Of a DNA stretch of 64,000 nucleotides, positions 1 through 13,500 are shown one piece after another (position 1 is the first letter of the stretch; every line of letters begins with the position of its first letter). The DNA is from Ganoderma boninense (Eukaryota > Basidiomycota > Agaricomycetes > Polyporales > Polyporaceae). The position numbers and the translations under genes are program-made. The notes below the pieces were generated by a model that was not told where the DNA came from, ran no database searches, and saw only the letters and a program-made list of their open reading frames with translations. The DNA lies in contig CM035315.1 of NCBI GenBank assembly GCA_002900995.3, positions 2,387,826 to 2,451,825 on the forward strand, read 5' to 3'.

Positions 1-1238
1 GTACGTGACGAGGGTCGCCATGTTGCTGATGCAGGACATGATGCTGGAAACCATACTCCAGCCGAGAGCGGAACCACTCAGAGTCGCGGGTTGGTGGATG
101 ATCGGGCCGACACCGTGCGCCTTGACAATGCACCAGATGAAGAACGTGATGCCGGCTATCGGGACTACGATTGCCTTCACAGTGAATAGATGCCGGCTGG
201 AGCATCGAGTGAGCACCACGTCGAACTCACAGACGAAAAGAAACAACACACATTTTGTGGATGGGGAACCAGATGGCGGGAAGAGAAATGATCCAGAAGA
301 GGAAGAAGCACATAAAGTCCCTTGTGGTCGTTCCCGAGGATGCGGGCAAGTGGTTGGCTGAGGGATGGGTGAGCTCGAAAACATGGACGTTCGGCAGCTC
401 CTCCCCACACTCACGGATATTGTTCACAGACGGCCACATCGCCCTCAGCATCACGAGGACGCATGACCCGCCGATGCTTGCCTGGACTCCATACCATATA
501 CTTGATAGCAATCATCAGCCTTCAGACCACATTGCCACACGTGGAGTGTTTTTGGAGTTCGGGGCTCACCATGCCATTGCACCTCTGTTGAACACACACC
601 ACAGACTTCCCCAGACGCCAAAGCTGGTCCGCGCCACTACTGGGAACGTAACATGGAAGATCGCACCAGGCCTCGCATTGGCGACGATGAACGGTGCGAC
701 GAGTCCATACCCGATCCACACGCATATCCAGGCTTGCCACCATGAGAGGCCAAGCTGGATCATGGATGAGGCGATCATCCATCTACGCAGGAATAGGTTG
801 AGCTCTTGTACGAGCGCTTAGAAAAAGCCAGACGTACGTGTTGATGTTGAAACTGTCTGCTACCCAGCTGAGACCCCGACGTCAGCTTGAAAAATGTGAG
901 AGCGGAAGAAGAGAAGATGTACAATGCGATGAAGTTCCAGTAGCCCCACGTCCTCTTCTCCTCGGGGACAGGCAGAAGATCTTCATTCTATAGGGAACTC
1001 CGTCAACTCGTGTGATCCAACCAAACTCGGAAGAAACGACTCGTACCTGCAGGAGGAGCTCCGAGTACGTCAACGCCGAGGGTGGTTTTCTGTGTAATGC
1101 AGTCCGTTCCAGGACGATGCGCAACCCGATGGTCGGCTTCTGATATCGCAATGGAGCGGTGTACTTATGAGAAGGAGAAGAGAGGACGGAGGCAGGCGAG
1201 TCGTCGCCCGGCCCCCACCCACACTTCGATCCATTCAT
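1..1238 (-). CDS. NCS1-family nucleobase/nucleoside permease (partial, C-terminus outside window)
   Basis: Plasma-membrane proton symporter of the NCS1 (Fur/Dal/uridine permease) family, expected to import uracil, uridine, allantoin or a related compound. On the minus strand the conserved order is visible: an N-terminal NEDLLPVPEEKRTWGYWNF segment (about 990-925), then WVADSFNINTWMI, then SWWQAWICVWIGYGLVAPFI followed by a stretch with PVVARTSFGVWGSLW (about 870-570), SRDFMCFFLFW-type and SLPAIWFPIHK segments (about 290-240), and GPIIHQPATLSGSALGW near position 80. Short GT-AG introns split these blocks; the one at about 870-921 joins WNFIAF to WVADSF exactly as the family requires. The reading frame runs off the window start, so the C-terminal helices are missing here. 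The first exon is uncertain; a Met near 1238 is only a plausible start. Substrate specificity cannot be read from the sequence. Confidence 0.9.
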
Positions 1239-3589
1239 ACCCAGGCAGCGGCTGGAGCCTAGATAACGTTGATTCCGGCAGCACATTCATGCTTTGAGGC
1301 GCTTCTGAGGTCGGGTGGTGTCCACGAAGCAAGGCGCAGAGGTAACAGAGAAATCGTAGAGCCAGCGGAAGATGAATCGTGATTGAGGCTGAGAAGCCAG
1401 CTGCGATGTCCAGCCGAAGATAAGGACTGTGGCACTTACGGCACCAAGTGGGATTCAGCATGAAGATTTCCCCGGCAGGAATGTTTGGCTAACATCAGCC
1501 CTGTGTTTACCAGTAAGTAAAGGAAAGAACAAACTCACTCTTGCTAGGTGTCCAGTCACAGACTCTTCAAGCTTAAGTCTGAACGTCGTTCAGAAATAAG
1601 TACCATCGGCCATCATCCTGGAAAAGTTGTGAGAGGGTTTTGACGTCAGCCTTTCGAGTTCGTTCACTGTTGAGTTGAGCGGTAATCACAATCGTGGGGT
1701 TGATTGGGGCACGCACAGGCACGCACCTAGATCGCATAGATAACGCTCGCATCACAGGGTCACAGCGCGCGCGGCGCAAGCAAAAGATCGTGATTCCCTG
1801 AAGTTGGCATCTTCCGCGACCAGCTGTCGGCGGCAGCTCGCTCATGCTCATTGTCAAGGAGTAGATACAGGGTATACTATGACCTGAATGGGTCCTACAA
1901 AGTCCGAGGCGGCTGAGTCTTGACCCGGATGCGGCTTCACGGCCTACCATAGTCTGCGACATGTCCAAGGAAGCATGTGCTAAGATCTTACCCCATTTCA
2001 ATCCCCCTCACATGAAATTGGAATCGCGTCAGCCGAGCCTGAAGCAGCTTGAAGCACACTTGAAGCACAGTCATACTTTGTATTCCTTTGGGCCCGTCCC
2101 GACCTCAAACGAAACGGGTCAGAAACAGCTCGCCTGCCCCAGCTCAACTGCGACGCGACTGAACACTCCGACGCGTGCCATGCCGGACTCGGAGTGCCCT
2201 GACATGTCAATTTCAGAACGACAACGTCCCACTTGTACGAAATGCTTGACCCTGCAGAGCTTGTGGACTCGAAGGGTTCGTGGTTTCCCGGTCGGCATAC
2301 AGACATTTCAGCGTCGCCCACATTGCGGTGCTGCATCTGTGGGCGCCGCTATCTGGTGACATGTTCGCCGAGGGAACGCCTACATCCACCACGTGCGCAT
2401 GGAGACCGGCGCGGCACCCTGGCTCGTCTGTTGAGGCACAGAACACAAGTGCGCGCCCCGGGGGGCCCTTTTCCCGGAGGCTGCAGTCAATGAGAGTCAA
2501 GGGCGTCGCAATGGAATGTCGAGGCTGTGCCACATGCAGCGGTTGATCCCAACAGCCGCCCTCCGCCGTCGGTGCTTCACGGCAACGCCAGCACGGTGAG
2601 ACGGTGGAGCCCCTACGCGAGAGATCGTGGCCCTGACAAAACAAGAGGGCAAAAAAAATTGCGGCCCCATCGCGTGAGCCCAACGGTATAACCGCCATGC
2701 CTAGGGCCCCGCACAGTAGCGGGAAGGTCGCCACGTGTGTTTCATTGGGTGGAAACTCGCCCCGGAAACCGACGCCGCTGTGTGGTTCAAAGTTAGAAGT
2801 TAGGCATCAAGCTTCAACCACAACAAGGGCAGAAGTCCGTACTATCACATCCGTCTGGGCCCGCTGTGGTTCACTAGCAAAAGTGCAGTTTCCTTAGCCG
2901 CTTCTTCTGAATGACCCTCGGTGCCTAGGGCTCTAGGATCCTTTCGGCCTGAAACGACCTGAGATGCCGAGCTAGTAGGTCAGGGAAGCTCGGGTTCTCC
3001 GAAACGAAAGTCGACGACGCCGGGACCGCTTACACTGACCGGCGAGCACGAGTCCCGATCGAATTTGGTGACCGGGGCGCGGGCGACCACAATTTGCTTT
3101 TCGCGGGATGCGCCTCCCGCCCATCCCTGCCGCCACCTGGGTACATACCCACGGGCGGCGGAATCGATGCAAAAGGAGTGGCGGTATCCGTGGGGGCGAT
3201 CTCATTGCTTCCAGCGCCACCCCTGCCTAGTCGACCGTCGAGGCGGCGGATTTTGTCTTCGCAGACACTGTTCATCATGAGCGGCGATCCACGGATCTTG
3301 GGGGGTCGGTCGAATATGGTTCTGCTGCATGGAGACCTCAGCGGGCAGGTTGCTATCCTGCAAGATGTTTCGGGCCACATACCGTGTGCCATTCGCCTGC
3401 GCCGCTTCGTTATAGGATTTGATGTGTGGGGGTTCATGGAGCTAGCTCTGGGACGTGGCGGGCCGTTGGTCGACCTGCCACCACCTCAGCGAGTTCCAAG
3501 GGGAAAACAATGAAGTCATACAGATATGAAAATAACAGATCATGGTGGTACATGGTACATGGTCCGGCCGGACGGAGTCGTGATGGGTA
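1239..3589. other. Gene-poor stretch between NCS1 permease and Gid9 gene
   Basis: About 2.3 kb without a recognisable gene. Open frames up to roughly 170 codons occur on both strands (for example 2213-2734 minus and 3094-3513 plus), but none shows a familiar domain, a plausible exon pattern or a signal peptide. The part next to 1238 should contain the 5' end and promoter of the permease gene. Confidence 0.5.
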
Positions 3590-5634
3590 TTAAGAGATGA
3601 ACACCTTGCGTAGCTTGCCGAACTGCAGCCGCTCCTCGGGGTCGCGCGGATCCGTGACATACCCCTCGTTCCTCGCTGCCATGTCCTCCAACGCCTGTAA
3701 AGAAGAGAAAGCCCAAAGGAAGAAAAAAAACACGCACAGAAAGTGCGCAACCGTCAGCGCCACTGTCACACACGAACCTAGCCTGCACCTTGCGGAGCAG
3801 GGCATAGAAGAGAAGAGGCAAAGTGTGGGACGCGGGACGCACCTCCTTGGAGTACACCTGGCCGTTGTCGAACGCCATCGGCATGTTGTCCTCATCCATG
3901 ATCCTGCCCGTGAGACGGCAGACGATCGTGGAGTTCACGTGGTGGCTGAACGGGACCTCGCGCGCGAGCTGGCCGAGCTCCGCAGTGCAGGTCGGGCAGT
4001 CGACGTTGCGTGCCATCGGCGGCCCGTAGCATGCGGGGAGCTTCAGCGATGCGAGCCCCGCGTACATCGCGAGGTGCAGCAGCGGCTCTGTCGGCAGCGT
4101 GCTCAGGTGGTAGATCGCGAGCCGGAAGGCCTGGATGAGCGTCGCCCACCGCGATGGATCGTACAAGCGCTGGGAATAAGGAATTATGCGGCTCGTGAGC
4201 ACAAGGACGAAGGAGAGGTCGAAGCATGAAGCCGACGGGCTGCGGCGGCGATAGTACCCTCTGAATGTTGGCATGATCGGAAAGACGGTGCTCGGGAAGG
4301 CGAGTGATTTTACCGGTGGGCGCCCCTCCGAGTGCCAACACCGACCCTCCTCCGAGCAGTGGCTCCGAAGCCCGCTCCACGATATCGGAGGAAGAAGCTT
4401 AGATGGCTCGGGTTGATTATGCGGAGCGGCAGAAAGGTATCGTAGAGCCCGAGCCCCCCTGTGTATAGTCAAGTTTGGGGCATCATACCCCAGGAGGCCC
4501 ATTTCGGATACTTGGGTACTTGGCAGTGCATTCCACAAACCGGGACGGTGTATGTGAAGTGTGAGTCAACTACTCACCTTGTATGGCCCACAAGGCGTGG
4601 TCGGAGGATAGCACAGCAGTGCAGCCGCTTGCACAATCTGACTGTGATGCGTATCATTCCAAGGAAGCAAGTGCTTCTTGGAATATGCCATAGCCTCAAT
4701 TGTCTTCCGCGCCCGTGCGAGTTCAATGTACTCTTGTAATCGGAGGTCAAACTCCAGGGTGTTCTTAGAAGGGAAATAATAAAGACATCAGCCTGGAGGT
4801 GCCCTAATGACAAGGCTGAGTGTCAGTTTACCTTGAGTTTCCGTAGTGCCGCCTTGTTCTCGCTACACCAAGCGAGGGCCTCTGTACAGCTTTTCCGACC
4901 AAGGGCATCCTCTATCCTCCGGATGTCGGAGAAGAGGTCGACATCGACGAGTTTCTGGATGAAGTCGAATCAGCATCCCACACACGCGGATGAAACGTGT
5001 TGTCTGTCAGGCGGGAGTAGGAGAGATGCGGCCGCACCTCTATGCCCTTCTGGGCAGTGATCATTCGTGCCGTCTTCTCCTTGCCATTGCGTAAACACCA
5101 GTCGACGAGCCACCTGTCGAGGCGCACGTCTGCCCACCGGCGTGAACTCGGGCGCCGTGAAGGACTCGATCTCCTCGACGGTGGCGAGGTGTTGGAGCCG
5201 CTCCCGCATTACGTTCAGGGTTGGGGTTCCCGCGGACTCTTGCATGTCCGACAGCTAGGAAGGGAGGTTGCACCGTCAGCGTGCCGAGCGAATATAATCA
5301 TTCCAGATGGAAATGTCGGGTGACCTCGAACGAACCTTGCGCTTGAGACCCTCGACACGCGCGATCATGCCATCTATGGCTTTGACTGCTGTGTCAGCGT
5401 CCGGCTCGGAGGGGCCTTTCTTGGTGAGTTCGTTGGCCATGTTCTGCACGGCGACCATTTCCTTCTCGATGTTCTTCTGCGACGCACGAAACACCTTGCG
5501 GTAGTTCTCGTACGGCACCTGTGCAACTGCATCAGCATGGTGACCGCGATGGAGTGCGTGTGTGACGAGTATACCCGAGCAAATGGCTGCTCGAAGAGCA
5601 TGACGCCTTCCGTGTTGAGCTTGTTGAAACTCAT
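3590..5634 (-). CDS. GID/CTLH E3 ubiquitin ligase subunit Gid9/Fyv10 (MAEA)
   Basis: RING-like subunit of the GID/CTLH ubiquitin ligase, which in yeast degrades gluconeogenic enzymes when glucose returns. It starts with MSFNKLNTEGVMLFEQPFAR and continues, after an intron, with VPYENYRKVFRASQKNIEKE, the usual N-terminal coiled region. Then come a LisH segment (RLDRWLVDWCLRNGKEKTAR, about 5120), a CTLH region (RRIEDALGRKSCTEALAWC, about 4900) and the CRA part around 4790-4590. The C-terminal exons carry RLYDPSRWATLIQAFRLAIY, PTEPLLHLAMYAGLASLKLP, then a degenerate RING with CPTC, PFSHHVNSTIVCR and IMDEDNMPMAFDNGQVYS. The end is GKLRKVFIS followed by a stop at 3590, matching the family terminus. 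At least six exons are needed. The order and spacing of domains are complete, so the gene looks functional. The name rests on family knowledge; complex membership is inferred. Confidence 0.95.
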
Positions 5635-8221
5635 GGTGTCTGTTCAGAACGTTGCGCCGCCTGCGACGGGCGACCAGAAACGAGGACACGATGGCCAGGT
5701 CCAGGCACCAACGCACGCCCAGTGCACGCTCTCGCTTGCCAACAGGCGCTCTCGGACGTATTCCCCCGATTATGTAATATTTGACATAACCCAGCCGACC
5801 TCTCTTCGGCACTTGCCGACGCAGCTCTCCTTCCTTCCTCAACTTTCCCTCCCAACACCGCCGCCTCGTCTTCGAGCATCCGCATCTGCGCCATTGCCGA
5901 ACAATAGGACCAAATTTCCATATATCAATCTACAGGTCTTGTGACTCAAACTGTTCACGCTCGTACGGGGGCGGCGATTACCATGCTCGTCAACTTTCAA
6001 GCCATCACCGTGTCAATCCACCGCCTTCTCTAGCCACATCGCGGCCCTGAAGCGAGCGATACTGACTGGAGACGCCTGAGAGGGGCTCTTTCGTGCGCGG
6101 AAGGTAAGTATATGCGGTTCATTGCTACGTCTCCACGTTCACCGGTCCGTCTGAAGGCATTTCACACCATCATCGGGAGCGGGCAATCAACGACTCGCTT
6201 CGTTTACATATGTGTTCGTACCACCGTCTTTACTTGCCCAACGGTTGTGGTGGGGCACGACTGAAAAGTACATGTGTTCGCGACCAGTAGAACACGAAGT
6301 GGAAGCCTGAGATGAGCGTTGTGTACTCAGAAGAAAAAGGTCCATACGCCGATGGTGAGAATGGAGGCTCACCTTCTATGCTTATAGGTCGAAAATACCT
6401 CTCTCCAGCAGCTTTGAATGCAGTTTTGACGGGATACGCAGCAACCAGTGATCACTGTACGTTCCTTGTAAACACCAGAATCTTATGTGTTAATGTGGTA
6501 CACATGCATCTCCGGATCAACGGGAATAAACCACGTCTCGTGCGAGTGAGCCACCGCCGCACCGTCGACATTTCCAAACCGGCTCACGCCACGTATTGCT
6601 CATCGAAATTATTTGCATTGACGCTAGTTCATAGGAAGACACCACATTTTCTGGCCTACCAAGCAGTCCACAATTCGTATTTGGCGGATCATATGGCGGC
6701 GGCGCCCGGGCAAGCGAAAGCGGCGCTCGTAGACAGCCACAGCCCTGGCAATGATGCATCTCGTCAAGAATACGACGCTTCCACGCCTCGACGCCTCCAG
6801 GAACCTGTCACAGTGGCATCTTCGGGAACTTCGAGTGTCAAGTCATGCCTCAGCAGCCCGTCCGAGCTCCAAGCCTCAGTGGAACTGCGCATCCGCCACT
6901 TGCTCCAAGGTTTCCAGAACGCCGCCGGATTGCCGGCATCCCTCAGATCCGAGGGCCACATCGAGCGCACTTATTCGTGTCGGAAGAGGGTCGCCCGCTG
7001 CCTCCGGCATGCCTTGACGAGTGGCTTCTGTTGACGAGCGGTCGGGCCGTCTCAGGAACTTGCAGCATCCTTTTTGCGGCACAAACCCGCGCAACTGAAA
7101 TCGATGGTCCGAATCGTCCCACGAAGATACTATATCCCGATGCCGTGTACCCTGCGAGGAACCTTATCTCCCTTCAGGATGCGAAGAAGACTAGAGAAGA
7201 CTTCTCGGAAGCAGTACTGCTCGGATCCTTGGCCACGGCCGTCCCGCAAAAACCGCACGTGAGCTCTAGGCAATACGTCCTCCCGTGGCTTCGTGTCACG
7301 GTGCCCATCAGACCTTGCCCCGAGGCTGATAGGAGGTTCGGGAAATTGCCGGACCACATTATGCAAATCCTTTGCAGGCCCGTGGTCACGGTCGCAGTGC
7401 ATGCGGCTGCATACTGTCCCAAAGGGGCTTGTTGTGTTTTGTGGCCCTGATCAAGATTTCATGCACGCGACGCCCACGCGACGCTATTGATGCCCGCACC
7501 GCATGGCCACGTGCGACAGCGTTTTAGACATCCTGAACTTGACCACAGACTGGGCCGCAGATGCTTGGACCTCCCATGGGATCGAAGCCATCGCAAGAAC
7601 TCCGAGGAAACCTCCCACATCATCTGAAAGGAGCACAGGATGTTCACAGTAGATTGTCGGAGGAGAGCGCGGTTTATCTGTGGGTCCCGGAGTCGACAAC
7701 TCGGCGCTATTTCAGTCAGTTGCAATTTCATAGTCCCATTGTATTGTATTGTGCTCAAATCCAATTCTTTTCCAGACTACTACGATGAAGCAAGAAAGCA
7801 CACGATGATGTCTACAGCCACAGCAATCATTCCTCAATATTCGCGCTGAAAACCTCTCCGGCAGAGGTCGAAGCTCTGCCACCGGGTAGGTTGAAACGCA
7901 GAAAGCCTCCCGAGATGTCCGAATATCCATCCTAAGCCTCCCTTTTCCTTATTCTCCTATTGACCATCTTCGACAACCGTGACTAAGCAAACAGATCCGT
8001 TCGCCGTGACGATGCTACGATCCTCGCCCGAGTGCCTTACGGGCAGGAGTGCGAGATCTCGCCTCACCTTCGTACCTTCAAGCGTTTGGTAAGTTCCATG
8101 ACTATATATACAGCATGCAAGACTGCTCTCTATCATCAGCATTCAGCAGCTACTCCTCCGCTCCTCGCCCTCTCATCGACACTACACTCAGCTCCCGTAG
8201 TAACATCACACAGAACCCGCC
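5635..8221. other. Long intergenic stretch with one weak ORF
   Basis: About 2.6 kb between the divergent Gid9 and DUF6593 genes. The left edge (5640-5900) is C/T-rich on the plus strand and probably holds the Gid9 promoter and 5' UTR. A GC-rich open stretch at about 6692-7034 on the plus strand (starting MAAAPGQAKAALVD) could be part of an unrecognised gene, but I see no domain and no convincing splice pattern. A TATA-like TATATATA lies at 8103-8110. Confidence 0.5.
8103..8110 (+). promoter_or_regulatory. TATA-like element upstream of DUF6593 gene
   Basis: TATATATA about 112 bp before the start codon at 8222, followed by a pyrimidine-rich leader. The spacing suits a core promoter with a leader of about 80 nt. 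Confidence 0.45.
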
Positions 8222-8962
8222 ATGAACCCCTACGGACAAGGATGGTCTCAGCAGAGCGGCGGCGCGCCCTCGATATTCGGCGCCCTGCCGTCCCTCCCCG
8301 TCGCGAACAGCTCGAAGCCGCTCCCGGGCGACACGACGACGTTCCAGTTCGCCAACTTCCGCTCGACGATCCTCAACTCGACCGTGTACGGGCCCCAGCA
8401 GCGCGCGTGCTACCGCATCATCACCGAGAACTCGGCCCCGGCCTGCACCGTGTTCAAGGACAACGAGAGCCGCAACATCGCCATGATCCAGTGGCAGCCG
8501 AACGCACAGGTCGAGACCCGTGGCTCCAACGCGAAGGTCCGCGCCCGCGACTGGCTCCGCCTCTCGTCCGACCAGAGGTGAGTAGCCTTTTTCGTCACGT
8601 CCTCAGGCTCGAGCTTCCCGCTGACGTATCTCTTGTTGCCTCGTTTTTTTTCTTGCACTGCCTAGCCGGCGAGTCATAGACGTCGGCGGAGTCCAGTACG
8701 CTTGGGCCCCGATGGACGGATTCATTTGCGTACGTGTTTGACTCGACCCTCGACCGGAGGGGGTGGGAGCGCTTCTGACGACTTTCGCCGCTTTCTTTAG
8801 TTGTACAAGGTTCACACTAGCGCACCCAAGGTGCTCGGACGCATCGCCCGTGTCCCGAATGTGGTCACGCTCGAGCTGACCCAGGAGGCCATGCAGCTCG
8901 GGCTACTCGAGCCGTCGCTCATCGCCACGGTCCTGCTCAGCTGCGGGCACAACATCGACTAG
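8222..8962 (+). CDS. DUF6593 domain protein
   Basis: Small basidiomycete protein with a DUF6593-type beta-rich domain; its biochemical role is not known. Three exons are clear. Exon 1 (8222-8577) begins MNPYGQGWSQQSGGAPSIFG and carries a Gly/Ser-rich head, then FQFANFRSTILNSTVYGP and YRIITENSAPACTVFKDN. Exon 2 gives RRVIDVGGVQYAWAPMDGF. Exon 3 gives LYKVHTSAPKVLGRIARVPN and ends SCGHNID before the stop at 8960-8962. Introns are canonical: GTGAGT...TAG and GTACGT...TAG. No signal peptide or membrane segment is seen, so a cytosolic location is likely. Codon use is strongly GC-ending, which suggests good expression. The DUF assignment is from recalled family features and was not searched. Confidence 0.8.
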
Positions 8963-10520
8963 ACCGTCGCCTGTGGAGCCCCCCCTTGCTATTTTCCGAA
9001 AGCATAGAGATAGCACACACGGTACATATTGCCACAATACTCACGCACAACTCATACAGTCATACAGACATACATGCACTTGCATTTCTTGGAAGACTCC
9101 GCTCCCCACTCCCACACATAGATGCCCCTCTGTTTCTCGATCTGCTTTTCATATGCTTTCTTGTCGCTACATCGCTCTTCTCTGTTCTGCTAGATGTCTC
9201 CACCCTTCAGCCCTCACATCGTGTAGCCCTACGTATACGACATTGTGTCTTCCTGGAGCATACTCATCGGTCTCGATTCCCCATGTACTTTGTATAATTG
9301 CTGTCCCCGGTAGCTTTCGCATTACCTAGTAGCGGTTTTGTGCAAGCTCACCAATGATATTTAATCCACATGAGCATCACGATTCACTGCCGTCCTTGCG
9401 GAGACCGTGGGCACTTACATGTACAAGGCGATCTCCGAGAGGTCACTATGGTAAAGTCGACTTATGCGAGCTGTCTGTTAACTGTGGGGCTCCTAGCACC
9501 TGACTTCAAGTACGTCGCGTCCGCCGCTGCATATATTAAGGCACTTTCGCAACCTTCCTTCTGGGTGGTGACTGAACATCGTGGAGTAGAACCCTTGAGC
9601 AAGGCAGTTTCGCAGCCACTGTCACTGGCCGCACGGCGACGCACGTCAGTCAAGCTCCGTTGCCCGGCTTGCCGACGACGGTGTTCGGTGGCTCGCTGTG
9701 ACGCCGCAATGCAATATACCCAACTTCTCGTCGGTGAGAACGCTGTTCCCCCACCCGAAGTCGCCGCTAGCGAGGCAAGGCTCCACCAGAGGCCGTTCCT
9801 AGCGGGTCTTGAGCGCTTCAACCCGGCGTTCAATACGGATGATGCCGCCACGCGGAGCACAGCTTCCACCGAATTCGCCGGACCCGAGGTTTTCGGCCAT
9901 GGCTGAGGGCGGCGGCGCACTGGTGGCGCACGAGCCTCTTGGGCTTGTAAGGTAACTTTTGGCTAGGAGCAGCGCGTCCGGTAATTTCCTTGTCTAACTC
10001 AAAGCATACTGTCACTCGGAGGTACCAGGCGGCCGGCGATCTCGCAGGTTCACGTTGGAAAACACCGCCCTCACTTACTCCCTGCCAGACACTACTTAAC
10101 GTTCAGGTTGCAGGTTGATACAGTGAATGTACTTGGAACTGAAGCCATTAATTGCGGTATTAGATTATAAGTGTGGTGTATGTTGTAATGCAGTAGTGCT
10201 GTGTTCCAAGACGTGGATAAAGATGTGGGTATCGAGATAGGCTCACTGGCACTGCAATGTGTATGGTCCGCGTGAGACCGAACCAAATAACCCCCCCCAA
10301 CTTCTGCTCCCTCAACTCCGGATAGATGGCCTGTATCAACCAACGACCTTCGATCGATCACCTCCCCTTCCCCGCGCGACTCTCCGCCGCCGCCTCCCAA
10401 GCCCCACATCACCATAACCAACGACTCGCGAGTCGCCACATCGACCACGAGGTCCCCGCCGCAGTTCGCCCCGGCCACTGTCCACGCACTCACCGTTGAG
10501 GCTGTAAGCAGCGTTCACCC
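8963..10520. other. Intergenic region
   Basis: About 1.5 kb between the DUF6593 gene and the convergent kinase gene. The first 350 bp is an A/T- and C-rich 3' flank. The open frames at 9370-9906 (+) and 9462-9920 (-) are mirror images of one GC-rich stretch and show no recognised motif. I support no gene here. Confidence 0.5.
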
Positions 10521-13500
10521 TCACGCCAAGAACGTCTGCTCGATGCCCGGCGTGATGCCCTGCGCGTGCGCGGGGGACACGAGCGCATCGAGCCGCCACT
10601 CCGTCCTCAGCCGCTGGCACAAGTTCTTGAACGTCGACACGCTCCCCTTCTCGAGCGCGATCCCGATCATCGTGTCGTACCCCGCCGCCGCCGCCAGGTT
10701 CTCCCCGCGGCTCTTCGTGGCCGCCGCCGCCGCCTCCCTGAACGTGAGCTGCGGGCGCGACGCCGACGCGCCCGGGCCGGAGCCCGCGCCCGCGCTGCCG
10801 GTGCACGATGTGAACTCGACGCGGAAGCGGACCTGCTTGGGGTTCTGGTGGCTCTGCGCGTCGTGCGCGTCGTCGACGCGGCAGAAGAGCACGCTCAGGC
10901 CCGTCTTCTCCTCCGTCGACACCGAGACCCCGAAGTGCTCCAGCAGCCGCGTCGTCTCCACGCGCGTCGTCGCGACGTCCAGGACTGAGTACAGGCACAG
11001 CGTCTGCACGCGCCAGTGGAAGAGGTTCGAGAACCAGCCCTTGAACTCGCCTACGCCTGGCGAGAGCAGCGCGGACGCGACGGCGGGCGGGGAGGTCGCG
11101 CGCCCGGGCGACCCGATCGTGAACGTGGACAGCTTCTGGAGGGCAGGCGGGGCCGTAAAGTCAAGCGGGGGCGCTGTGGAAGACGCGGAGGCGGTCAATA
11201 ATAGGGTTATGAATATTAGGATGCGATGCGAATCGACGCAGGTCACTTACGCCTGCTCTTCTTCTCCTTCTTGCCGCTAGCGCCTTGTTGCTGTTGTGGC
11301 TGCTGGCTGCCCGCCGAGTCGTTGATGAACAGCATGTTGCCCATCTCCTTCGCCATGGGCACCGAGTGGCCGAACCCGAGTCCGCCAGATTGACATGTCG
11401 GGTCGTGCTGGACCGCACGCGCGCCAGATGCAGCGGACCTGTTCTCCTTATTCTCGGAGCCGGGGGCCTTCGCCCAGCTTGACTCGAGGCGGTGCTCCGG
11501 TGCAGACCAGCCTGAATGCGCGGGGCGACGGGCAGCGACTTCGTCCAAGGACGGCCGGTGCTCGGCTCTCTGGATACGAGGCTGGAGCATCGGCACTTGT
11601 CCTAGGGTTCGTCGCGACTCGATAGTCTGAGAGGTTTCAGCAGCGCCATAAGCCTGCACCCTGTCTTGCGTCCGATCGCGCATATCAATATCTTCGCGGA
11701 TCCAGAAGAGGAGACATTGGCGAGTTAGCTGCAGACACGGGGACCGGGGCATGGATAACGGCGGGGGATGCGCGGGCAGACCGGGTATGGGTAGTTGATG
11801 AGCGAGGGCGGATCGAGCTGACAGCTTCCACCAGGGGGAGAGTGTGCTGCGTCGGAGTAGGTTGACGGGCTCGAGAAGGGCTGCCGATGACAGATAGCTC
11901 CCTTGGCTCGAGTACAGAATCAACGGTCTGCGATCGCGCACGCGCGGTGTCTGGACTAGGAACGAACAGAGGGGGCGGACTGGTGGCCCGGGGAGGGTTG
12001 GTCCCGGAGGACCTTCCAATCGGAAGACGCGACTTGAGAGGCCTCGGACCCAATGGAGACGACGGACGGGAGCGACTGACAGGACGTTCCGCCTCAGAAG
12101 TAGTAGTTGTGGCCGGGGCAGTAGTGGAGGGTGAAGGCGAACGAGTGGGTGGTGCAGGTGCTGGGCGATCCGGACGCAAATACTTGGGTACGGGAATCGT
12201 AGGACCGGAGAGAGCCATTTCGAGAGAGCGACGACCGCTAGGCTTCGAGCGAGGGGCAGCGTAGTGCTTGGTGATGATCTTGCCCTGGGTATTTAGAACC
12301 TCTTCAATGTCCATAAGGATGCCGTGCTCTTCCATCGTCATCTCACGGTGCTTCTGGAGGAGAAAGTAGAACGCCTTAGCTAGAGTGCCTTGACCAGGTG
12401 GGCTAAGAAGATCAGTCTGTATGGAGTCAACGTCGGCATGGCGGCCCCAGATGATGCAAAGAGACTCGAACAAGTCGCGATCGATGTGCAGCGCAGAGGG
12501 AAGAGGTTTAGCCAGTTCAGAAATGGGAGGCGCAGGAACGTAGGTGATGCCAGGAGTGTTGCCTTCGAGCCAAGGGTGAAGCAGAATATCAGACATCTAC
12601 AGAATAAACAATTAACGCAATGTGCATGGACGCGAGGATCAGTACGCACAGAGATCCGCTTATTGACGTCCACGACCAGCATCCGAGAGAGCAGATCCTT
12701 CGCCATAGGGTCAACATAGCTGGGCATCTCGTACTTGCCAGTCTTGACTTTCGTCAGCAGGTTTGCGCACGTTCTTGTCGTCGAAAGGGAGCCGCCCAGT
12801 CAACAGAGCATACAAGATGACGCCACAGCTCCAGATGTCAGTCGCAGTCCCGCAGTACTTGTGACCGTTCACGATCTCCGGGCTCGCATAGTGGGGGCTG
12901 CCACAGCTCGTCTCCAGCTGGAGCGAAGGTGGCGCGAAAGCGGCCATGCCCCAGTCGGCGATCTTGATGAGTGGGGGATTGAGGGAGTGTATAAGGATGT
13001 TCTCGGGCTTGAGGTCCCGGTGGATGATAGAGAATGTGTGAGCGTAATTGAGCCCGTAGACGATCTGCTTGAAGTAGGCGAGCGCCTCGAGCGGCGGGAG
13101 CCGTCCGCGGTTGACGAGGAAGTCGAAGAGCTCGCCGCCCTCGACGTACTCCAGGATGAGGTAGAGCTCTTTGTCGCCCTCGTAGACATCGTATATGCGC
13201 ATGATGTTCGGGTGGTTCATGAGCTTCATCATGATGATCTCCCTGTCGATGCCGAGGCGCTGCTTCTCCGCCTTGGCCTGGGCGTTCGTAGACGAGCGGG
13301 AGCTGAGGAGCGGCTGGAGGGGAAGGATCTTCACGGCCGCGAGCTGCCCGGTCCGACGGTGCTTCGCGATCTTGACGCGGCCGCTTGCACCCTTCCCGAC
13401 ACACTCACCGATGATCCAAGGCCCAACATACTTCGCATCGTCCGGATACTCGAATGCGTTCGTGCCTGCAGCGGCCTTCTCCTTCTGCCAGCGAGTCCCG

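Noticed and set aside
2213..2734. 173-codon minus-strand frame
   Set aside because: No domain, no conserved-looking blocks, and no neighbouring exons; could arise by chance in GC-rich DNA.
9370..9920. Overlapping frames on both strands (178 and 152 codons)
   Set aside because: Both cover the same stretch and neither shows a domain or splice pattern.
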